A stretch of 5,306 nt of DNA from Gemmatimonadaceae bacterium (GTDB lineage Bacteria; Gemmatimonadota; Gemmatimonadetes; Gemmatimonadales; Gemmatimonadaceae). Location: contig JABFXM010000282.1 of NCBI GenBank assembly GCA_013361745.1, positions 1-5,306 of the forward strand, in the 5' to 3' direction. Under the pieces are notes generated by a model, which was not told the origin of the DNA, did no database searches, and saw only the letters and a program-made list of their open reading frames with translations. The position numbers were made by a program, and so were the translations under genes. This document shows, piece by piece, positions 1-4,511 of the stretch; the first letter of the stretch is position 1, and every line of letters begins with the position of its first letter.

Positions 1-67
1 CAGGATCCTCGCGGGTTGCGTTGGGGCTCTGGGGGCATTCGAGCCTCGCGTGATCAGCAGGGAGATG

Positions 68-128
68 GCCGAGGCTCTGAGAGTCTTGAGAACTGCCTGA
101 AGGCATTGCTGTTCTCACGAGCCTCGGC
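68..128 (+). other. Potential nested stem-loop (structured leader or terminator-like element)
   Basis: Three helices nest inside one another. The outer helix pairs GCCGAGGCTC (68-77) with GAGCCTCGGC (119-128), 10 perfect pairs. The middle helix pairs TGAGAAC (87-93) with GTTCTCA (111-117), 7 pairs. The apical one pairs TGCC (94-97) with GGCA (102-105) around a TGAA tetraloop. A 9-base bulge lies on the left side (78-86). No T-run follows, so a standard intrinsic terminator is unlikely. The left arm can also pair with GAGCCTCG at 41-48, which gives a mutually exclusive hairpin. I do not recognise a known RNA family; the pairing is visible but its function is unknown. Confidence 0.35.
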
Positions 129-248
129 ACCTCGGCTGTTCTCCCCCGACAATCCCGCGATCTGCGCGGACCGACGAACCCCGACGCGACCCGCGACAAC
201 ACCGACCGGACCCGGGCAGCAAAGCAGTCGACACGCGGCATCACGGCA

Positions 249-277
249 GCGTGCTTCGGTCTTTCCGCGATTATATT
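249..277 (+). promoter_or_regulatory. Possible sigma-70-type promoter for the ATP-grasp/monooxygenase operon
   Basis: The only AT-rich spot in the leader is TTATATT at 271-277. It contains TATATT (272-277), a 5 of 6 match to a -10 box. The matching -35 region is poor: no TTGACA-like hexamer sits at 16-18 bases upstream. Transcription from here would give a 5' leader of roughly 230 bases before the ATG at 517. The call is tentative and based on composition. Confidence 0.25.
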
Positions 278-505
278 GGTGTCTCCCGCGCCTCGCGCCC
301 CGCTCCGCAGTATTCCGCTCCCCGCCCCGCCCTTTCCAACGGCACCCGCCCTGTAGTGTCACCGCTCCCGCCCCGCTCCCGCACCGATTCGCGGAACCGT
401 GCGGCCCGTTGCGCTGTTCGTCTCAACTGATGTTGTCCCCGTCCGAATCCGTCGGACGGCCGGGCGCACGCGGAATGGCAACCGCCGCGGCGCCGTCACC
501 CTCCT

Positions 506-512
506 GGAGAGG
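506..512 (+). promoter_or_regulatory. Ribosome binding site that fixes the ATP-grasp start
   Basis: GGAGAGG lies 4 bases before the ATG at 517. It is the only strong purine-rich Shine-Dalgarno match near the point where conserved protein sequence begins. It argues for a start at 517 rather than at any start codon in the open frame further upstream. Confidence 0.7.
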
Positions 513-516
513 TTCC

Positions 517-1572
517 ATGAAGCCGATCGCGATCTATCACGAGCACCCCGAGTGGTTCCGTCCACTCTTCGCGGAGCTCGACCGTCGCCACCTGCCGTAC
601 GTGCGCATCGATGCATCCGCGCACGCGTACGACCCCGCCGAATCGGAGTCCCCCTGGTCGGTGGTCGTGAACCGGGCCTCGCCCTCCGCGTATCTCCGCG
701 GCCACGCGCAGTCCACCTTTCACACCCTCAACTGGCTGCGCCATCTCGAGCGCATCGGGGTCCCCGTCGTCAACGGCTCGCAGCCGTACGAGATGGAGAT
801 CTCCAAGGCGCTCCAGCTCGACGTCCTGAGCGGGCTCGGTCTCCCGTACCCGAAGACGATCGTCGTCAACTCCGCCGAGCGTGTCCGTGACGCCGCGGCG
901 AAGCTCCGCTATCCCGTGCTCGTCAAGGCGAACATCGGCGGCAGCGGCGCCGGGATCGTGAAGTACGACGACGAGGCCGCGCTCGCGGCGGCGGTCGACG
1001 AGGGGCGCGTCGCGTTAGGCATCGACGGCGTGGCGCTCGTGCAGGAAGCGGCGCCGCTGCGCGACGGCCACATCACCCGCATCGAGCTGCTCGGCGGGAA
1101 GTTCCTCTACGCGATCGACGTCTTCCCCGAGGAGGGATCGTTCGATCTCTGCCCGGCGGACATCTGCCAGACGACGCGCGGCGAGTCGCTCGCCCGCGCC
1201 GCGTGCGCGATCGACGCGCCGAAGAACGGGATGCGCGTGCAGGCGGCTTCCCCTGCGCCGGAGATCATCGTCGGCGCCGAGCGCATCGCGCGCGCGGTGG
1301 GGCTCGACATCGGCGGCATCGAGTTCCTCGTCGACGACCGCGACGGGCAGCACTACTACTACGACGTCAACGCGCTCTCCAACTTCGTCGCCGACGCGCC
1401 GCGTGTGATCGGCTTCGATCCCTGGCAGCCTTTCGTCGACTTCATCGAGAAGCGCGCGGGGGTGCAGCGAAGCGCGAAGCCATCGTGGTCCGGCGAGTCG
1501 CGTCGCGGCGGTCTCGAGGACCAGCCGGCGGCCGCCGCGTACGATGCGGCGCTCGCGCGCGGGGAGGGCTGA
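517..1572 (+). CDS. ATP-grasp ligase, RimK/glutathione synthetase-like
   Basis: Predicted cytoplasmic enzyme of 351 residues. ATP-grasp ligases activate a carboxylate as an acyl phosphate and join it to an amine, thiol or similar group. The N-terminal preATP-grasp domain spans about residues 1-90 (begins MKPIAIYHEHPEWF, with VVNRASPSAYLRG at 50-62). The ATP-grasp fold follows: Lys97 in EISKALQ, Lys137 before the glycine-rich loop NIGGSGAGI (139-147), and hinge-like VQEA (175-178). The likely Mg-binding set is Glu269 (GGIEF), Asp283 and Asn285 (YDVNALSNF). The usual motif there is ExN, so Asp283 is a conservative change. The tail after about 315 is probably disordered. The start is chosen by GGAGAGG 4 bases upstream and by where fold-like sequence begins. 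The stop lies 3 bases before the flavin monooxygenase gene, so the two are probably co-translated. The substrate cannot be told. A single TTA leucine codon (codon 167) stands out in this GC-rich gene. Confidence 0.88.
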   Translation: MKPIAIYHEHPEWFRPLFAELDRRHLPYVRIDASAHAYDPAESESPWSVVVNRASPSAYLRGHAQSTFHTLNWLRHLERIGVPVVNGSQPYEMEISKALQLDVLSGLGLPYPKTIVVNSAERVRDAAAKLRYPVLVKANIGGSGAGIVKYDDEAALAAAVDEGRVALGIDGVALVQEAAPLRDGHITRIELLGGKFLYAIDVFPEEGSFDLCPADICQTTRGESLARAACAIDAPKNGMRVQAASPAPEIIVGAERIARAVGLDIGGIEFLVDDRDGQHYYYDVNALSNFVADAPRVIGFDPWQPFVDFIEKRAGVQRSAKPSWSGESRRGGLEDQPAAAAYDAALARGEG

Positions 1573-1575
1573 GCG

Positions 1576-2622
1576 ATGGCCGGACAGCGACTGCGTTACG
1601 GCTACTGGCTCCCCGTCTTCGGCGGCTGGCTGCGCAACGTCCCCGACGAGGGGATGGAAGCGTCGTGGGAGTACGTGAAGAAGCTCGCGCGCCGGAGCGA
1701 GGAGCTCGGCTACGATCTGACGCTGATCGCCGAGCTGTTCCTGAACGACATCAAGGGGATCGACGCGCCCTCGCTCGACGCGTGGAGCACCGCCGCGGCG
1801 CTCGCGGCGGTAACGGAGACGCTCGAGCTGATGGTCGCCGTCAGGCCGACCTTCCATCAACCGGCGATCCTCGCGAAGCAGGCGGCGAACGTGGATCGTA
1901 TCTCCAACGGCCGGCTCTCGCTCAATGTCGTCTCGAGCTGGTGGAAGGACGAGGCGCGGCGCTACGGCGTCCGCTTCGACGAGCATGACGACCGCTACGC
2001 GCGCACCGAGGAGTGGCTGACGGTGCTGAGCGGCGCGTGGAGGGAGAAGGAGTTCTCGCATCGCGGCGCGCTGTACGAGGTGAGCGAGACTATCCTCGAG
2101 CCGAAGCCCGTCCGTCGGCCGCGGCCGACGATCTACGCCGGCGGCGAGAGCGAGACGGCGAAGAATCTCATCGCCCGCCGCTGCGACGCGTACGTCATGC
2201 ACGGCGATCCGCCGGAGCGTATCCGCCCGAAGATCGACGACATGCGCCGCCGCCGCGACGCGACCGGACTTCCCGGGATGGAGTACGGGATGGCCGCGTA
2301 CGCGATCGTGCGCGACACGGAGCGGGAGGCGAAGGAGGAGCTCGCGCGCATCACCAACGTCGCCCCCGGTTCGCCGGGCTATCACAACTACCAGGACTGG
2401 ATCGCGAACACGCAGCTCGAGTCGCGAGTGACGCTCGAGGACTACTCCGTCTCGAACCGCGGGCTCCGCGCGGGGCTCGTCGGCACACCGGAGCAGGTGG
2501 CGGAACGGATCCAGGAGTTCGAGGACGCGGGCGTCGGTCTGCTCCTGCTGCAGTGCAGCCCGCAGCTCGAGGAGATGGAGCGCTTCTCGGAGACCGTCAT
2601 GCCGCCGCTCGCGACGGCGTGA
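1576..2622 (+). CDS. LLM-class FMN-dependent monooxygenase, SsuD/SfnG-like
   Basis: Cytoplasmic luciferase-like TIM-barrel enzyme of 348 residues, close to the usual length for alkanesulfonate (SsuD) and dimethylsulfone (SfnG) monooxygenases. These enzymes use FMNH2 from a separate NAD(P)H:FMN reductase, plus O2, to oxidise small and often sulfur-containing compounds. Family hallmarks in order: RYGYWLPVFGGW at the N-terminus (7-18), RPTFHQPAILAKQAANVDRIS (90-110), the FMN-site segment NGRLSLNVVSSWW (111-123), EHDDRYARTEEWL (136-148), phosphate-binding GGESETAKNLIA (189-200), and C-terminal GTPEQVAERIQEFEDAGVG (303-321). The NVVSSW segment and the HDDRY motif look closer to SfnG than to SsuD. 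The start is supported by GGGGAGGG at 1561-1568, 7 bases upstream. It follows the ATP-grasp stop by 3 bases. No flavin reductase or sulfonate transporter is in the window, so a classical sulfur-scavenging role is unproven; the partner ligase suggests a different substrate. Confidence 0.92.
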   Translation: MAGQRLRYGYWLPVFGGWLRNVPDEGMEASWEYVKKLARRSEELGYDLTLIAELFLNDIKGIDAPSLDAWSTAAALAAVTETLELMVAVRPTFHQPAILAKQAANVDRISNGRLSLNVVSSWWKDEARRYGVRFDEHDDRYARTEEWLTVLSGAWREKEFSHRGALYEVSETILEPKPVRRPRPTIYAGGESETAKNLIARRCDAYVMHGDPPERIRPKIDDMRRRRDATGLPGMEYGMAAYAIVRDTEREAKEELARITNVAPGSPGYHNYQDWIANTQLESRVTLEDYSVSNRGLRAGLVGTPEQVAERIQEFEDAGVGLLLLQCSPQLEEMERFSETVMPPLATA

Positions 2623-2646
2623 GAGGCGGACGATACACGAACCCGC

Positions 2647-2823
2647 GGGATGCACGCGCGGCGAACCAGCGGAAGGCGGGGCAACGATACCGCGGTGAAC
2701 GATACGCGATGCACGAAGGGGCCTCGGTCGGCGCTGGCTGACTGGGGTCCCGTCGTTCATCGTTCATCGAGCATCGCCGTATCGTTGCCCCGCCTTCCGC
2801 TCCTTCGCCTGCACGTGCATCCC
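2647..2823. repeat. Long imperfect inverted repeat, REP- or MITE-like intergenic element
   Basis: Two copies of a roughly 45-base unit face each other. The left arm is 2647-2690 and the right arm 2779-2823. The core, AGCGGAAGGCGGGG plus CAACGATAC, is a perfect 23-base match (2668-2690 against 2779-2801). The outer parts also match: GGGATGCACG at 2647-2656 against its complement at 2814-2823, with one single-base indel and a few mismatches between. Inside the 88-base spacer, TGAACGAT (2696-2703) can pair with ATCGTTCA (2759-2766), and CGTTCAT is tandemly doubled (2754-2767). No transposase frame or clear target duplication is seen. The element fills most of the gap between the monooxygenase stop and the GNAT start. 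It may be a dispersed palindromic repeat and could act as a terminator or mRNA-stabilising structure. Confidence 0.7.
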
Positions 2824-2836
2824 GTTCCGTTCCGAC

Positions 2837-3262
2837 ATGCTCACCCTCTCACTCGAAACCAAGCCCGCCCCCGCCGAGGAGCAGGTCGTCCTCAAGGGCC
2901 TCCGCGCCTTCAACGTCGCGGTCATCGGTGACCCGCACGAGCGTCCGATCGCAGTCTTCGCGCGCGACGACGAGGGCCAGGTGCTCGGCGGGCTCCTCGG
3001 GCACATCAAGTGGCGCTGGCTTTACGTCGCGAAGCTCTGGCTTCCCGACTCGCTGCGTGGGTCCGGCACGGGGACGAAGCTGATGCGCATCGCCGAGGAG
3101 CACGCGTGGAAGGAGGACTGCCTCGGCGTGCACCTCGACACCTTCGAGTATCAGGCCCTCCCCTTCTACCAGAAGCTCGGCTATGAGCTGTTCGGCACCC
3201 TCGAGGGATATCCGCCCGGGTACCGACAGTTCTACCTGAAGAGGACGCGACCCGCGACGTGA
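2837..3262 (+). CDS. GNAT-family N-acetyltransferase
   Basis: Predicted cytoplasmic acyltransferase of 141 residues, typical for a single GNAT domain, transferring an acetyl group from acetyl-CoA to an amine on an unknown acceptor. Strands around 36-69 (PIAVFARDDEGQVLGGLLG, then WLYVAKLWLP) lead into the acetyl-CoA pyrophosphate loop RGSGTG (74-79), which fits the R/Q-x-x-G-x-G/A signature, and helix TKLMRIAEEHAW (80-91). The C-terminal half, VHLDTFEYQALPFYQKLGYELFGTLEGYPPG (98-128), is typical of small GNATs in which the FYQKLGY segment closes the acetyl-CoA site. The ATG at 2837 has no clear Shine-Dalgarno sequence and lies 13 bases after the intergenic inverted repeat. No better upstream start is seen in frame. 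Its last 4 bases overlap the start of the membrane protein gene (GTGA), so the two are probably translationally coupled. Confidence 0.9.
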   Translation: MLTLSLETKPAPAEEQVVLKGLRAFNVAVIGDPHERPIAVFARDDEGQVLGGLLGHIKWRWLYVAKLWLPDSLRGSGTGTKLMRIAEEHAWKEDCLGVHLDTFEYQALPFYQKLGYELFGTLEGYPPGYRQFYLKRTRPAT

Positions 3263-3927
3263 GCGCGCCGCGCTCGCGCATCGCGCTGCGCGCCGCCCTG
3301 ACGCTGCTCGGCGCCGCCGTGGTGAGCGTTCTCGTGCTGATCGGCGCGACGGAGCTGAACGTCGCGGTGCAGGGAGATCGCGTCGCGCCATGGGTGGCGT
3401 TCGCGCTGATGGTGCTCGCGGTCGTCGCCGGATGGCTGACGATCTGGGCGGCGCGCGGCTCGAATCCACTGGCGCGACTGGCGCCCGAGCGAAGGACCAT
3501 CGACCGCGCCCCGCGTCGCGTCGTCGCCGCGCGAGTCCTGCTCGCATTCTCCGCACTGCTCGAGCTCCTCTTTCTCATGGGGCTTCCGCTGCGCTCCCTG
3601 CGCTGGGGTGAGCTCGTCACAGCCGAGATCATCGTCGCGCAGCTCGTCGCGACGCTCTATGCCGCGATCACCCTCGCGCATCGCGATCCGCGCGGTCGGC
3701 ACGTCGCGATCGTGCTCGGCGCGTGGATGGTGAGCCAGCTGCTGCGGTCGACGTTCCAGCTCGCCGCCGCGCGGGGGAACCCGAATGCCGGCGCCGCGCC
3801 GGCGATGTCGTATCTGCTCGCCTGGCTGTGCTTCGGCGGCGCGATCGTCGCCGCGCTCTGCGTGCTCTCGCTGCGCGACGACTGGCCACCGCGAAACATC
3901 GCGACAGACGCCGCGGTTGTATCTTGA
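3259..3927 (+). CDS. Uncharacterised six-helix integral membrane protein
   Basis: A 222-residue protein I cannot assign to a named family. Hydrophobic segments that look like membrane helices fall at about 9-31, 43-65, 88-108, 117-139, 149-169 and 184-205. Arg-rich loops lie between helices 2 and 3 (RLAPERRTIDRAPRR, 73-87) and 4 and 5 (HRDPRGRH, 141-148). By the positive-inside rule these loops, and probably both ends, face the cytoplasm. No catalytic motif, signal peptide or known transporter signature is visible. The GTG start at 3259 overlaps the acetyltransferase stop (GTGA), the classic arrangement for translational coupling, so no separate ribosome binding site is needed. It may work with the GNAT protein, for example in modifying a membrane or envelope component, but this is guesswork. 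The panD start lies 57 bases downstream of its stop. Confidence 0.8.
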   Translation: MSAPRSRIALRAALTLLGAAVVSVLVLIGATELNVAVQGDRVAPWVAFALMVLAVVAGWLTIWAARGSNPLARLAPERRTIDRAPRRVVAARVLLAFSALLELLFLMGLPLRSLRWGELVTAEIIVAQLVATLYAAITLAHRDPRGRHVAIVLGAWMVSQLLRSTFQLAAARGNPNAGAAPAMSYLLAWLCFGGAIVAALCVLSLRDDWPPRNIATDAAVVS

Positions 3928-3930
3928 GTG
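3915..3930 (+). promoter_or_regulatory. Possible -10 region for panD
   Basis: GTTGTATCTTGAG spans the end of the membrane protein gene in otherwise very GC-rich sequence. TATCTT (3920-3925) matches a -10 box at 4 of 6 positions. No good -35 hexamer is seen 17 bases upstream. If used, the panD leader would be about 50 bases. panD may equally be read through from the GNAT/membrane operon. Confidence 0.2.
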
Positions 3931-3984
3931 CCCGCGGCGCCTGACCGCCGCTGCCTCTCCGAACCCGCATTCCACGAGCGACGC

Positions 3985-4365
3985 ATGCGCCGCACGATGT
4001 GCAAGTCGAAGATCCACCGCGCCATCCTCACCGGCGCGGATCTCCACTACGTCGGCAGCCTCACCGTCGACCGCGACCTGATGGACGCGGCCGACATGCT
4101 GCCGTACGAGCAGGTGCACGTCGTCAACGTCAACAACGGCAACCGCCTCGTCACCTACGTCATCGAGGGCGCACGCGGGAGCGGGACGATGCAGCTCAAC
4201 GGCGCCGCGGCCCGGCTCGGCGCTCCCGGTGACGTCGTCATCGTCCTCACGTACGCCGAATACGAGGAGAGCGAGGTGCGTCGCGGCTTCGAGCCCACCG
4301 TCGTCTTCGTCGACGCGAACAACAGGCAGGTGATGCTTCCCGAGCAGCATCCGGGGAGCGAATAG
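3985..4365 (+). CDS. panD: Aspartate 1-decarboxylase (pyruvoyl-dependent)
   Basis: Converts L-aspartate to beta-alanine and CO2 in the cytoplasm, supplying the beta-alanine half of pantothenate and hence coenzyme A. It is made as an inactive proenzyme that cleaves itself between Gly24 and Ser25; Ser25 becomes the pyruvoyl cofactor. The 126-residue product has the usual length and every key residue at its family position: RTM at 3-5, Lys9, His11 and Arg12, DLHYVGS (19-25) with the cleavage pair, Arg54, Thr57, Tyr58 and Asn72 (NGAAA, 72-76). The frame is open back to a GTG at 3928 directly after the previous stop, but the ATG at 3985 places the conserved N-terminus correctly. A 19-residue extension would be unusual. 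The Shine-Dalgarno site before 3985 is weak (only GAG at 3976-3978). No panB or panC is in the window. The GNAT gene two genes upstream recalls the PanZ/PanM activator of enterobacteria, without visible similarity. Confidence 0.97.
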   Translation: MRRTMCKSKIHRAILTGADLHYVGSLTVDRDLMDAADMLPYEQVHVVNVNNGNRLVTYVIEGARGSGTMQLNGAAARLGAPGDVVIVLTYAEYEESEVRRGFEPTVVFVDANNRQVMLPEQHPGSE

Positions 4366-4426
4366 CGCCGCGTCGCGCGCCGCGTCGCGGCGCGCAGCGG
4401 CCCCGCGGCGTCGTTCACCACGACGC
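4365..4426 (+). terminator. GC-rich tandem repeat and hairpins after panD, possible terminator
   Basis: The 12-mer GCGCCGCGTCGC occurs twice in tandem (4365-4376 and 4377-4388), starting on the last base of the panD stop codon. It creates a hairpin with stem GCGCGCCG (4375-4382) and CGGCGCGC (4388-4395) and a 5-base loop. A second hairpin follows: GCGTCGT (4408-4414) with ACGACGC (4420-4426), loop TCACC. Neither has a T-run after it, so this is a weak case for intrinsic termination. A third, weaker pairing (GTCGCT 4445-4450 with AGCGAC 4462-4467) lies further on. Confidence 0.35.
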
Positions 4427-4495
4427 AGCCGATCCTCGCCCCGGGTCGCTTGTGCCGCGCGAGCGACGATCGCAGGATGCCCTCCCAACACACAC

Positions 4496-4505
4496 GGAGA
4501 GGAGG
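4496..4505 (+). promoter_or_regulatory. Strong ribosome binding site of the sugar dehydrogenase gene
   Basis: GGAGAGGAGG contains a full AGGAGG core (4500-4505) 6 bases before the ATG at 4512. It is the best Shine-Dalgarno match in the window. It fixes the start so that a lipoprotein signal peptide is encoded. No convincing promoter is seen in the gap after panD; TTGTGC (4450-4455) and CAGGAT (4473-4478) have 17-base spacing but match the consensus poorly. Confidence 0.75.
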
Positions 4506-4511
4506 CGCATC

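Larger units (their letters stand above)
1..516. other. Gene-free leader region upstream of the ATP-grasp gene
   Basis: I see no convincing protein gene here. The ATP-grasp reading frame stays open back to position 16, but the upstream translation is Arg/Pro/Ser-rich, has no recognisable domain, and lies before a well-formed ribosome binding site and the conserved protein start. The antisense frames are equally low in complexity. The region holds a multi-part inverted repeat (68-128), a possible promoter near 272-277, and from about 280 to 390 a C-rich, G-poor stretch with a short repeat of CCGCTCCCGC (362-371 and 373-382). It most likely serves as promoter and 5' leader, or as the end of an unseen upstream unit. 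Confidence 0.6.

Noticed and set aside
68..131. tRNA-like element: a 7-pair GCCGAGG/CCTCGGC end stem followed by ACC
   Set aside because: The span is too short for a tRNA, and no proper T-arm (GTTCRA loop with a 5-pair stem), D-arm or anticodon arm can be formed. It is better described as a nested hairpin.
16..516. Upstream extension of the ATP-grasp frame, which would add 167 residues
   Set aside because: The added sequence has no domain-like pattern, and a proper ribosome binding site sits directly before the ATG at 517, where conserved-type sequence begins.
1576..2622. Naming the monooxygenase ssuD or sfnG
   Set aside because: Motifs place it in that broad group, but no sulfur-assimilation neighbours are present and the substrate-site residues cannot be judged without an alignment.
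1015..2760. A 581-codon open frame on the - strand opposite the ATP-grasp and monooxygenase genes
   Set aside because: It is antisense to two genes with clear family motifs. Its translation is Arg/Val/Asp/Leu-rich without a recognisable domain, as expected from the complement of high-GC coding sequence.
2837..3262. Calling the GNAT gene panZ/panM because panD is near
   Set aside because: Apart from the general acetyl-CoA loop I see no PanZ-like sequence. The C-terminal half resembles common small GNAT acetyltransferases, so only the neighbourhood hints at a link.
3928..3984. GTG start for panD directly after the previous stop codon
   Set aside because: It would put 19 extra residues before the highly conserved PanD N-terminus and shift the Gly24-Ser25 cleavage site from its usual position. 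The ATG at 3985 matches the family exactly.
3232..4491. A 419-codon open frame on the - strand opposite the membrane protein and panD genes
   Set aside because: It covers panD, whose identity is certain on the + strand. The antisense product is low-complexity Arg/Ala/Glu/Asp-rich sequence with no fold signature.
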